Shown here piece by piece: positions 37,376-48,019 of a DNA stretch of 64,000 bases. This stretch comes from Megaleporinus macrocephalus. Its lineage: Eukaryota > Chordata > Actinopteri > Characiformes > Anostomidae. The stretch is taken from NCBI GenBank assembly GCA_021613375.1, contig CM038711.1, positions 21,195,723 to 21,259,722 of the forward strand. Reading direction: 5' to 3'. A program made the translations under genes and the position numbers. Numbering within the stretch: position 1 is the first letter of the stretch; every line of letters begins with the position of its first letter. The notes under the pieces were generated by a model, which searched no databases, was not told where the DNA came from, and worked only from the letters and a program-made list of their open reading frames with translations.

Positions 37376-38029
37376 CATTACCATCGCGCTACTATGGATG
37401 GAAGCAGATGAATATGTTCCCCTGGTGGTATTTTGTTTAGAAATGGAAGAGAATGTTCTGGACCGTCCCCTGCTGTTCATGTGGGCCGTCTGCTGTATGA
37501 CTCTCAGAAGCCCCTCTTGAGAAAGACTTTAAAATGACCAGTATGATTGATTTCATGGGTCACGGTTAAATAGCTCTCTTCATGCGTATGTGTTGCTTGT
37601 GTCCTCTAACAGAAAGAAGAGAAGCAGAGTCAGAGAAAGAGAGAACAGACAAAAGAGAAAGGGGACCAGTAACAGAATAGGCCAGTCACGGTTACTAGAA
37701 TTAAAACTGGTTAATGATAAAGCTTATTTGAAATACTCTTACTCTCTCTAACAGTAAGAATCAAGATCTTAATACATACAAATGATGCACTCTTTGGCAC
37801 ATAACTTTTATGAAGTCTTTATTTTGACAGTAATGTGTTTTTGAGTGTTTATTACTTAATTGCTACAATAATCGATATATTACTTAATTGCTTATGAACT
37901 GCAGCAGACCAGTGATGTAGGAGTTTCCTGATATGTGAATTGTGAGCCAGTGCCGTTATCTAGTATTTTGTATGTGCATATTAGCTTATATATAAACATT
38001 AAGGGAAAAATACACCAAATATGTCGTTA

Positions 38030-38270
38030 TAATGCACAGTGTATTTGCAGAGTGTAACTTATTGGGAAAAAAAATAAACAGCGTTTGCACCGAAGACTTC
38101 TTGGATTTCACGGTTTTATCAGTTTAATTAAAGCAAATAAACAGAAATTGTGCATTTCCATGTAAAAACGTGCAGAAGTGCGTTCTCTTTAGGGAGTGTG
38201 CACTTACTTTTACTAACAAATTTACTAACATAATTTGACCAGGGCACCCAAACATTTGCATGTGACTTAC
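38030..38270 (-). repeat. Dispersed repeat family, copy 2 (reverse orientation)
   Basis: On the minus strand it reads CAAATGTTTGGGTGCCCTGG, AAGTAAGTGCACAC, AGAGAACGCACTTCTGCACG and TTTATTTGCTTTAATT, the family order with about the expected spacing. Confidence 0.5.
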
Positions 38271-39221
38271 TCAGTACATTTGTTCTGTGTCACCTATTGA
38301 TTTGAAATATCCTATAAAATGTTCTAATAAATGAGGTTATTTACTTTGGTTTGTTTATGTTTTGACTTGATGCATGTGTGCACCTAGTATTAAGGACTTT
38401 GTCAAGCAATGCAATGCTGTACTTGAAGGCTTGTTTGCTGGCTTTGATTGCTGTGGATCTTCTACCAGAATTAGCTTCACAGTACTCTGTGCCGTGCTGG
38501 CGTTCTAAGCCACCCCAATCAGCCACACATGTCCTTTTCATGTTGTTTCATGATGTAGGTTGACAAAACCTTAAAAACAAAACAACAAGAAAAAACATTT
38601 ATGGGGCATTTTTCTTTATCTATTATGATATTTTTACAGAAATAAAGAGCCACTAGTGGGAAAAAAATGAAAATAAAAATAGCAAAATAACACCCCCCAC
38701 CAAAAAAAAAACAAAAACAAGAAAAAATACAAGGTTTTGTGCAACAAGAGTGGCTGGTTATTGGTGTTGTCAAGTTTTAATGCAAGTAAATGAAGAGTTA
38801 ATTGTGAGGGGGAGCCAGAGAGCGAGAGTCAGAATATGTGGGACAGACTCTGAAAAGAGAAGCTGAAAATTGGAGAATAGACTAATGATGTCACTGGCAG
38901 CCAATCAGGAGTGTGAGCTCAGGAGCATTTCAGGCCTGTCAGCTGTCCTGTTCCATCCACATCAGAGCACCACACGCACACACTGTGTCTGTCTCTGTCC
39001 CCTCTGTACACCAAGATGTCTCTCCCTCCAGTCAGCTTTATTCATCTCGTGCCTCTGACGTAACTGCTAACTATCTCTCACTCTCTCATTCTCGAGCCCA
39101 GTGCAAGACCACTTAAAGGTAATTGCCGTTGTCATGTCAATAGCGATTACAGATTACAGGATGGCTGTAATTCACATTTGATTCATTTTATAGGCTGGAA
39201 ACTTCAGCTATGTTAGCAGTT

Positions 39222-39224
<3 letters not shown>

Positions 39225-39259
<35 letters not shown>

Positions 39260-39291
39260 GAGAGAGAGAGAGAGAGAGAGTGAGAGAGAGT

Positions 39292-39337
<46 letters not shown>
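39225..39337. repeat. (GA)n microsatellite with GTGA interruptions
   Basis: 113 bp of GA with four GAGT units. It lies directly upstream of an apparently unique, GC-rich block. Confidence 0.97.
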
Positions 39338-39339
<2 letters not shown>

Positions 39340-39814
39340 ATGACGTATGGCTCGCTGCGTCCGGACTGTAAACAGGACTGTTTTCCGCAGTCCGGCGCGT
39401 CTGCCTTATTTGGCCACACCGTTAGCCGCCGCTTAACAAGCGCGCTATTAGGGGCCTCATTGTTTATAGCTCGCTAATAGTTGCTTAGCGTAATCAGATC
39501 TTTTTAATCCCAGCTGTAAAGCTGCACCACAGCTCTGGCCTCCCAAACAATAGGTGCCAATAAGGGGGTGTTAAACACTGCAGTCATGCCACCTTTGCGC
39601 TGACACACGGACCCCCTGACCCATGGGTAGAGGTCACGACTAAACATTCACTCGCCTCTATTGATGGCAGTGAATTAAAAGTCATCAGCACTTTCTGTTC
39701 TTTTTTTAATTATTAGAAGTGTAGAGTTTTTGTTTTGTATGCAAAATATTACACTGTGTTACGCTTCTCACTTTTGTTGTTTCCTTGTTTTAAGGTCATA
39801 AAATGACAAACACA
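39338..39814. other. Apparently unique block after the GA tract
   Basis: GC-balanced text with motifs such as GCTAATAGTTGCTTAGC and GATCTTTTTAATCCC, and no simple repeats. Conserved non-coding DNA is possible; this cannot be judged without other genomes. Confidence 0.35.
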
Positions 39815-39903
39815 GGGAAATGTAAACTTTTGTTTAGGGAAATGTAAACACTTGTTTAGGGAAATGTAAACACTTGTTTAGGGAAATGTAAACACTTGTT
39901 CTG
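39815..39903 (+). repeat. 22-bp minisatellite, four copies
   Basis: GGGAAATGTAAACACTTGTT plus TA is repeated about four times. The first copy has CTTTTG in place of CACTTG. The array ends at TTCTGC. Confidence 0.9.
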
Positions 39904-40136
39904 CAAAAACAAGACTTCACATAAGTTTTCATCAAATTCAAATCACAATTTAAATCACTTCTACTTCTGCCACCAAAGAAGGTATCGGTTTAACTAGGGC
40001 TGGGCGATATATTGAGTTTTTAAGAAATATCGATATATTTTTATATGAGACAATATCGTTTATATCCATATAGCCTGTGTTGCGCTGCATTTCGCCCCTC
40101 CCCACTGCTTCACGGGTAAATGCAGGCAGCGACAGC

Positions 40137-40217
40137 ATGGAGACGGATACAGACATGAAAAAAGCTATCGAAGAGGATCTGGTTAGTAAAAAGAAAACCA
40201 ATGCCTGTCATAAGTAG
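40137..40217 (+). pseudogene. Possible N-terminal remnant of a hAT transposase
   Basis: There are 26 codons from ATG to TAG, acidic then lysine-rich (EEDLVSKKK). They lie inside a hAT-like element and before the place where a BED zinc finger would be expected. The frame is cut by the TAGGGCTGCG motif. The family match is from memory of similar transposases that begin with a (D/E)LVPKK-like segment, so it is tentative. Confidence 0.3.
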
Positions 40218-40520
40218 GGCTGCGTATCACAGTTTGATAGCAAAACCGAATACCAAAAAGTCTAAAAAAAATGTGGTGCCTTTTTTCAGTACTTAATAAT
40301 AAAAAAAAATTAAAAACGTGACGCACGCTGTGAAACGCAGAAACACTGAGAGCACACACACGGCTAGTTCAACATGCCAAGCATTCAAAAGTTCTCTACT
40401 TCGAAAGTCTGTCTCAGAGCAGCTGCAGCAAATGCTTCGGGATAGTACGGCGCTGCCGGAGACGCGAGAATCTGGGCTAAATATGCTAAACGCTGTTTCC
40501 AGTGATAAAATATAATCAGG
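40215..40520. mobile_element. Possible second hAT-like terminus nested in the 40-kb element
   Basis: TAGGGCTGCGTATCAC at 40215 looks like a terminal repeat and interrupts the transposase-like frame. I cannot find its partner terminus or a duplicated target, so the right limit is arbitrary. Confidence 0.3.
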
Positions 40521-41140
40521 CAAATTAACAGTTTACTGAGCTGCTTTCTTGCTTTGCGAGAGAAACTAACTCTCTTACAGCGTCTGTTAGCGTTGAACGG
40601 CGGTTATGATTCAGCTAACGATAGCACAATACCAGCACGTATCAGCTAGTTAGTATGACATTAACTAACATTTACTTGTACATTGATTTCACAGAGAAGA
40701 GACCCCTTTCACTGGGGTTGGGGAATCTTATGAGGATTCGGGACGGGATGAATGCCACAGAGCAGTAACCAGTTTTATTGTTAAAGGATTGCATAGTTTT
40801 ATAGTTTAAGCATAAGTAATGCTAATGTTTTGTTCTTAATAAAGAGGCACAAAGATGCTCATTGTTTGAACAAGATCCAAATAAAAAGCTAAAAAATAAA
40901 AAGGTAAGGTAGCCTCTTATGGTGACAGTATGAGACTGAGATTACTTATATTTTCTGTTAAATACATACATTTTTGCCCTAGTCAAGTGCCTGTGTGACA
41001 GTTGGGACGTGTAGCTTTGACGCAGAAGTGCCTTTTTGTTATCACCTTATAGGAAGAAAAAATATCGAGATAAATATCATATATCGCCATTTAGCTAATA
41101 ACACAGTTTACCACTTGTTTCGACTGCAAATTTACAACAA

Positions 41141-41360
41141 TTAAAGGGGCTCTATAATGCATTTCCAGTTTTTCTACTACACGGCAGAGGGAGAAACTCT
41201 CTCCCACAGAAACCAGATTTCTCTGCTGCCTGTAATGTTGGAATTCTTGACGTCATCTCATAACACAAGCCTTATTGCCCGCCTACCAGCTAGTTTTAAT
41301 GCCCAGAGAGTTAAAACAGTAAAATGTCCCACACAGAAATGTCCAGCTCCAATCTAGCTT
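41141..41360. mobile_element. Possible TTAA-ended MITE, one terminus only
   Basis: TTAAAGGGGCTCTATAATGC at 41141 resembles the terminus of piggyBac-like fish MITEs. No matching opposite end is visible. The right limit is arbitrary. Confidence 0.25.
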
Positions 41361-41584
41361 GCGAAGATGAACTGAGTTCTACCAACTTTGTTCTACCTGA
41401 CTTTCATTATCAGACTCTGACTCAAACTCATACAGCAGAACCAACATCATTGTAAGAACCGCCACAGCAGTGTGGGGAGAGAACTTGTAGCAGTACGTCA
41501 CTGTGGTAGTTCTGTTTAGGGTCAACTGAGGCATGTAAATCTTTTCTAGTAGACTATGGTTATGGTATATACTGTTGTAAATAC

Positions 41585-41770
41585 AGATGACATGTTTAAT
41601 AGTAAGTAAAGTAAAAATAAGTGAACACTTCTGCACATTTGATGTGCAACTACTCTTTATTATGGGGGGACAAAATAAAGCAGCCCATGCAAAAGTAAGG
41701 GCACATTTTATATTTTACATTTTATTTTCTTTCAGTTAAACAACAAATAAATAGAAATTATGGCCTAAAG
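41585..41770 (+). repeat. Dispersed repeat family, copy 3
   Basis: AAGTGAACACTTCTGCACAT, GGGGGGACAAAATAAAG and CCATGCAAAAGTAAGGGCAC keep the order of the family, with loss of the AGAGAAC block. Confidence 0.5.
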
Positions 41771-42974
41771 GTCGACAGATTGTGAATTTGACAGAATGTG
41801 TATCTTATCAACAGAACATGTCGTCTGACCAGGACTTTTCAAATCTCTCACATCACTGTAGTTTAAAGCTAGTACTGAAGCGAGATGTGGGTGAGCTGTG
41901 CTGAGATCTTTGTACAGGGCCCACAGGGTGGGGGTGTGTTTGGCTGAGGGGCCTGGGCGGGCGGCACGCCGACCCACTTACCGGTACAGCCGGAGCCTTG
42001 TCAGTTACAGTGCACATGAAAGCGGACAGAAACAAAAGCGGTGAAAGGAGTCGGGCGGCCGGCGCACTCCCAGCAGCTGCTCAGTGTAAAGAGCACTGCA
42101 GCACCAGCCTGTTCACCAACACAACAAAAAGAAGCCCACACGCACAACCTGCACTTCTTTATCCCTCGCTTCTCCCAAATTAAACAGAGTAAACGAGTGG
42201 ACGCACTCGTGCGAGTTGGGGGGGGTGGGTGGTGGGGTCGAATGCCGAATGTTAAGTAGTCAGGGATGCCAGACAGAAAGGTGGCAGACACACACTGACT
42301 GCTCAAAGAATGAAAAGGAGAAGAGCCTATAAAAAAAGAAAAGTGGGAGAGATGGTAAGAGAGAAAGAAAGACAGAGAGAAAGAGCAAGTAAAAGTGAGG
42401 AAGAAGGGAAAAAGAAAACAAAGAAAAAGAAGGAGGGGGAAATAAAGAGAGAAAGGGGGATACAGAGAGAAGATTGAGAGAGAGACACTGAGAAAGGGAA
42501 GAGAGGGAGATACAGGGAGAAGATTGAGAGAGAGACACTGAGAAAGGAAAGAGAGAGGGAGATACAGAGAGAGGGAAGATTGAGAGAGAGACACTGAGAA
42601 AGGAAAGAGGGGGATACAGAGAGGGAAGATCGAGAGAGACACTGAGAAAGGGAAGAGAGGTAGATACAGAGAGAAGATTGAGAGAGAGACACTGAGAAAG
42701 GGAAGAGAGGTAGATACAGAGAGAAGATTGAGAGACACTGAGAAAGGGAAGAGAGGGAGATACAGAGAGAAGATTGAGAGAGACACTGAGAAAGGGAAGA
42801 GAGGGAGATAGAGAGAGAAGATTGAGAGACACTGAGAAAGGGAGGAGAGGGAGAAACAGAGAGAGAAGATTGAGAGAGAGACACTGAGAAAGGGAAGAGA
42901 GGGAGATACAGAGAGAGAAGATTGAGAGAGACACTGAAAGGGAAGAGAGGGAGATACAGAGAGAGAAGATTGAG

Positions 42975-44925
42975 AGAGAGACACTGAGAAAGGGAAGAGA
43001 GGGAGATACAGAGAGAGAAGATTGAGAGAGAGACACAGAGAGGGAAGAGAGATACAGAGAGAGAGACGATTGAGAGAGAGACACTGAGAAAGGGAAGAGA
43101 GGGAGATACAGAGAGAGAAGATTGAGAGAGACACTGAGAAAGGGAAGAGAGGGAGATACAGAGAGAGAGAGACGATTGAGAGATACTAAGAAAGGGAAGA
43201 GAGGGCGATACAGAGAGAGAGAGAGACGATTGAGAGAGACACTGAGAAAGGGAAGAGAGGGAAATACAGAGAGAGAAGATTGAGAGAGAGACACTGAGAA
43301 AGGGAAGAGAGAGATACAGAGGGAGAAGATTGAGAGAGACACTGAGAAAGGGAGGAGAGGGAGATACAGAGAGAGAAGATTGAGAGAGACACTGAGAAGG
43401 GGAAGAGAGGGAGATACAGAGAGAGAGAGACGATTGAGAGGGAGATACAGAGACAGAAGATTGAGAGAGAGAGAGACACTGAGAAAGGGAAGAGAGGGAG
43501 ATACAGAGAGAGAAGATTGAGAGAGAGACACTGAGAAAGGGAAGAGAGGGAGATACAGAGAGAGAAGATTGAGAGAGACACTGAGAAAGGGAGGAGAGGG
43601 AGATACAGAGAGAGAAGATTGAGAGAGACACTGAGAAGGGGAAGAGAGGGAGATACAGAGAGAGAGAGACGATTGAGAGGGAGATACAGAGACAGAAGAT
43701 TGAGAGAGAGAGAGAGACACTGAGAAAGGGAAGAGAGGGAGATACAGAGAGAGAAGATTGAGAGAGAGACACTGAGAAAGGGAAGAGAGAGATACAGAGA
43801 GAGAAGATTGAGAGAGAGACGCTGAGAAAGGGAGGAGAGGGAGATACAGAGAGGAAAGATTGAGAGAGACACTGAGAAAGGTAAGAGAGGGAGATACAGA
43901 GAGAAGATTGAGAGACACTGAGAAAGGGAAGAGAGGGAGATACAGAGAGAGAAGATTGAGAGAGAGACACTGAGAAAGGGAAGAGAGGGAGATACAGAGA
44001 GAGAAGATTGAGAGAGAGACACAGAGAGGGAAGAGAGATACAGAGAGAGAGACGATTGAGAGAGAGACACTGAGAAAGGGAAGAGAGGGAGATACAGAGA
44101 GAGAAGATTGAGAGAGACACTGAGAAAGGGAAGAGAGGGAGATACAGAGAGAGAGAGAGACGATTGAGAGATACTAAGAAAGGGAAGAGAGGGCGATACA
44201 GAGAGAGAGAGAGACGATTGAGAGAGACACTGAGAAAGGGAAGAGAGGGAAATACAGAGAGAGAAGATTGAGAGAGAGACACTGAGAAAGGGAAGAGAGA
44301 GATACAGAGGGAGAAGATTGAGAGAGACACTGAGAAAGGGAGGAGAGGGAGATACAGAGAGAGAAGATTGAGAGAGACACTGAGAAGGGGAAGAGAGGGA
44401 GATACAGAGAGAGAGAGACGATTGAGAGGGAGATACAGAGACAGAAGATTGAGAGAGAGAGAGACACTGAGAAAGGGAAGAGAGGGAGATACAGAGAGAG
44501 AAGATTGAGAGAGAGACACTGAGAAAGGGAAGAGAGGGAGATACAGAGAGAGAAGATTGAGAGAGACACTGAGAAAGGGAGGAGAGGGAGATACAGAGAG
44601 AGAAGATTGAGAGAGACACTGAGAAGGGGAAGAGAGGGAGATACAGAGAGAGAGAGACGATTGAGAGGGAGATACAGAGACAGAAGATTGAGAGAGAGAG
44701 AGAGACACTGAGAAAGGGAAGAGAGGGAGATACAGAGAGAGAAGATTGAGAGAGAGACACTGAGAAAGGGAAGAGAGAGATACAGAGAGAGAAGATTGAG
44801 AGAGAGATGCTGAGAAAGGGAGGAGAGGGAGATACAGAGAGGAAAGATTGAGAGAGACACTGAGAAAGGTAAGAGAGGGAGATACAGAGAGAAGATTGAG
44901 AGACACTGAGAAAGGGAAGAGAGGG
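42975..44925. repeat. Two ~988-bp higher-order copies in the left part of the array
   Basis: Variant markers repeat at a constant offset of 988: TACTAAG at 43184 and 44172, GGGCGATA at 43203 and 44191, GACAGAAG at 43452/43691 and 44440/44679, and GAGGAAAG at 43851 and 44839. An ACACAGAGAGGG marker is at 43033 and 44019 (986; a 2-bp GA slip explains the change). One base difference is visible (GACGCTGAG against GATGCTGAG near 43820 and 44808). A third partial copy follows at about 45046-45516. Confidence 0.85.
43437..43915. repeat. 239-bp sub-duplication nested in the 988-bp unit
   Basis: The GACAGAAG marker at 43452 recurs at 43691, and the surrounding variant units repeat in the same order. 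The same pair is present in the second 988-bp copy (44440 and 44679). The 239-bp duplication therefore came before the 988-bp duplication. Confidence 0.75.
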
Positions 44926-45045
44926 AGATAGAGAGAGAAGATTGAGAGACACTGAGAAAGGGAGGAGAGGGAGAAACAGAGAGAAGATTGAGAGAGACAC
45001 TGAAAGGGAAGAGAGGGAGATACAGAGAGAGAAGATTGAGAGAGA

Positions 45046-45516
45046 GACACTGAGAAAGGGAAGAGAGGGAGATACAGAGAGAGAAGATTGAGAGAGACAC
45101 TGAAAGGGAAGAGAGGGAGATACAGAGAGAGAAGATTGAGAGAGAGACACTGAGAAAGGGAAGAGAGGGAGATACAGAGAGAGAAGATTGAGAGAGAGAC
45201 ACAGAGAGGGAAGAGAGATACAGAGAGAGAGAGACGATTGAGAGAGAGACACTGAGAAAGGGAAGAGAGGGAGATACAGAGAGAGAAGATTGAGAGAGAC
45301 ACTGAGAAAGGGAAGAGAGGGAGATACAGAGAGAGAGAGAGACGATTGAGAGATACTAAGAAAGGGAAGAGAGGGCGATACAGAGAGAGAGAGAGACGAT
45401 TGAGAGAGACACTGAGAAAGGGAAGAGAGGGAAATACAGAGAGAGAAGATTGAGAGAGAGACACTGAGAAAGGGAAGAGAGAGATACAGAGGGAGAAGAT
45501 TGAGAGAGACACTGAG
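45046..45516. repeat. Partial third higher-order copy (offset 2166 from 42880-43350)
   Basis: TGAAAGGG, ACACAGAGAGGG and TACTAAG markers at 42935, 43033 and 43184 recur at 45101, 45199 and 45354 with offsets of 2166, 2166 and 2170. The copy stops matching at about 45516, where the sequence changes to the homogeneous AAAGAGAAG type. Confidence 0.75.
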
Positions 45517-45669
45517 AAAGGGAAGAGAGGGAGATACAGAGAGAGAAGATTGAGAGAGAAACTGAGAAAGAGAAGAGAGGGAGATACAGAGAGAGAAGAT
45601 TGAGAAAGAGACACTGAGAAAGAGAAGAGAGGGAGATACAGAGAGAGAAGATTGAGAGAGACACTGAGA

Positions 45670-47240
45670 AAGAGAAGAGAGGGAGATACAGAGAGAGAAG
45701 ATTGAGAGAGACACTGAGAAAGAGAAGAGAGGGAGATACAGAGAGAGAGAGACGATTGAGAGAGAGACACTGAGAAAGAGAAGAGAGGGAGATACAGAGA
45801 GAGAAGATTGAGAAAGAGACACTGAGAAAGAGAAGAGAGGGAGATACAGAGAGAGAGAGACGATTGAGAGAGAGACACTGAGAAAGAGAAGAGAGGGAGA
45901 TACAGAGAGAGAAGATTGAGAAAGAGACACTGAGAAAGAGAAGAGAGGGAGATACAGAGAGAGAAGATTGAGAAAGAGACACTGAGAAAGAGAAGAGAGG
46001 GAGATACAGAGAGAGAAGATTGAGAGAGACACTGAGAAAGAGAAGAGAGGGAGATACAGAGAGAGAAGATTGAGAGAGACACTGAGAAAGAGAAGAGAGG
46101 GAGATACAGAGAGAGAAGATTGAGAGAGACACTGAGAAAGAGAAGAGAGGGAGATACAGAGAGAGAAGATTGAGAGAGACACTGAGAAAGAGAAGAGAGG
46201 GAGATACAGAGAGAGAGAGACGATTGAGAGAGAGACACTGAGAAAGAGAAGAGAGGGAGATACAGAGAGAGAGAGACGATTGAGAGAGAGACACTGAGAA
46301 AGAGAAGAGAGGGAGATACAGAGAGAGAAGATTGAGAAAGAGACACTGAGAAAGAGAAGAGAGGGAGATACAGAGAGAGAAGATTGAGAGAGAGACACTG
46401 AGAAAGGGAAGAGAGGGAGATACAGAGAGAGAAGATTGAGAGAGAGACACTGAGAAAGAGAAGAGAGGGAGATACAGAGAGAGAAGATTGAGAGAGACAC
46501 TGAGAAAGAGAAGAGAGGGAGATACAGAGAGAGAGAGACGATTGAGAGAGAGACACTGAGAAAGAGAAGAGAGGGAGATACAGAGAGAGAAGATTGAGAA
46601 AGAGACACTGAGAAAGAGAAGAGAGGGAGATACAGAGAGAGAGAGACGATTGAGAGAGAGACACTGAGAAAGAGAAGAGAGGGAGATACAGAGAGAGAAG
46701 ATTGAGAAAGAGACACTGAGAAAGAGAAGAGAGGGAGATACAGAGAGAGAAGATTGAGAAAGAGACACTGAGAAAGAGAAGAGAGGGAGATACAGAGAGA
46801 GAAGATTGAGAGAGACACTGAGAAAGAGAAGAGAGGGAGATACAGAGAGAGAAGATTGAGAGAGACACTGAGAAAGAGAAGAGAGGGAGATACAGAGAGA
46901 GAAGATTGAGAGAGACACTGAGAAAGAGAAGAGAGGGAGATACAGAGAGAGAAGATTGAGAGAGACACTGAGAAAGAGAAGAGAGGGAGATACAGAGAGA
47001 GAGAGACGATTGAGAGAGAGACACTGAGAAAGAGAAGAGAGGGAGATACAGAGAGAGAGAGACGATTGAGAGAGAGACACTGAGAAAGAGAAGAGAGGGA
47101 GATACAGAGAGAGAAGATTGAGAAAGAGACACTGAGAAAGAGAAGAGAGGGAGATACAGAGAGAGAAGATTGAGAGAGAGACACTGAGAAAGGGAAGAGA
47201 GGGAGATACAGAGAGAGAAGATTGAGAGAGAGACACTGAG
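45670..47240. repeat. Direct tandem duplication of a 786-bp higher-order unit inside the array
   Basis: Diagnostic GACGATTG variants at 45751, 45859, 46219 and 46275 recur at 46537, 46645, 47005 and 47061. Every one is offset by exactly 786 bp. The single AAAGGG unit at 46401 recurs at 47187, also +786. I saw no differences between the two copies by eye, so the event is recent. Approximate copies are 45670-46455 and 46456-47240. Confidence 0.85.
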
Positions 47241-47726
47241 AAAGAGAAGAGAGGGAGATACAGAGAGAGAAGATTGAGAGAGACACTGAGAAAGAGAAGA
47301 GAGGGAGATACAGAGAGAGAAGATTGAGAGAGAGAGACACTGAGAAAGGGAAGAGAGGGAGATACAGAGAGAGAAGATTGAGAGAGACACTGAGAAAGAG
47401 AAGAGAGGGAGATACAGAGAGAGAAGATTGAGAGAGACACTGAGAAAGAGAAGAGAGGGAGATACAGAGAGAGAAGATTGAGAGAGACACTGAGAAAGAG
47501 AAGAGAGGGAGATACAGAGAGAGAAGATTGAGAGAGACACTGAGAAAGAGAAGAGAGGGAGATACAGAGAGAGAAGATTGAGAAAGAGACTGCAGAGAGA
47601 GTTGAGAGTAGCTGGAGTCGTGTGCTGTCAAGACGCAGTGCCCTTACAACCTTCACTGAAGACTCACCTCAGACAGTGAAAACACCTGGACTGCTTTACT
47701 GCAGCTGAGGATTTCCCCATTGTGTT

Positions 47727-47728
<2 letters not shown>

Positions 47729-47776
<48 letters not shown>
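47729..47776. repeat. (CA)n microsatellite
   Basis: An uninterrupted AC run of about 48 bp, 130 bp after the giant array. Confidence 0.97.
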
Positions 47777-47778
<2 letters not shown>

Positions 47779-47879
47779 ACACGTTTTGTCCACTCATCTC
47801 CTATAATTCAACACACTGTTTTACTGCTGAGCCTGTAACAGTGTGTAGCCACTCCAGGTCAAATGCCATGCTTCGTTGA

Positions 47880-48015
47880 TTACCTTGATGTAAATAAATA
47901 ACAAGTTTTTTACAGAGAACACGCTTCAGCACATTTTAATAACTAACATATTTATAGTTTAACATATTGGGGAAAAAATAAAACACACCATAAAACATGT
48001 TGTCTGTGCAAAGGT
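47880..48015 (+). repeat. Dispersed repeat family, copy 4
   Basis: TTTACAGAGAACACGCTTCA, GCACATTTTAATAA, GGGGAAAAAATAAAACACAC and GTCTGTGCAAAGGTTAATAA follow in the same order as in the copy at 51430-51670. It starts about 280 bp after the end of the giant array. Confidence 0.55.
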
Positions 48016-48019
48016 TAAT

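Larger units (their letters stand above)
39995..41094. mobile_element. Degraded hAT-like element with nested insertion
   Basis: It begins TAGGGCTGGGCGATATAT, a typical fish hAT terminus. It ends near ATATCGCCATTTAGCTA, which resembles the complement of that terminus but is decayed. I could not find a clean 8-bp TSD. Inside, a short frame from ATG at 40137 (METDTDMKKAIEEDLVSKKK) looks like the N-terminus of a hAT/zf-BED-type transposase and stops at 40215. A second terminus-like motif, TAGGGCTGCG, begins at exactly that position. Confidence 0.55.
42445..47600. repeat. 5.2-kb minisatellite of a ~50-bp purine-rich unit with higher-order structure
   Basis: About 100 tandem copies of a unit that reads, in blocks on the + strand, GAGATACAGAGAGAGAAG - ATTGAGAGAGACACTGAG - AAAGAGAAGAGAGG. 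The commonest length is 50 bp, with 48, 52 and 54-bp variants from gain or loss of GA dinucleotides and an ATTGAG to CGATTGAG variant. The + strand is about 86% purine. The left part (to about 45540) mostly carries AAAGGGAAG; the right part is homogenised for AAAGAGAAG. The array grows out of a degenerate A/G-rich stretch (about 42310-42445) and ends at about 47600 in GACTGCAGAGAG. On the minus strand the unit has no stop codon in any frame, and 50 is not a multiple of 3, so three overlapping giant open frames run through it. Their products are low-complexity Ser/Leu/Pro/Phe repeats with no gene-like boundaries. I read this as satellite DNA, not protein coding. Confidence 0.95.

Noticed and set aside
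42327..47656. Very long minus-strand open frames (up to 1,737 codons) with Ser/Leu/Pro-rich repeats
   Set aside because: All three reverse frames are open because the ~50-bp unit lacks stops. There is no domain, promoter, splice site or non-repeat coding sequence. Satellite artefact.
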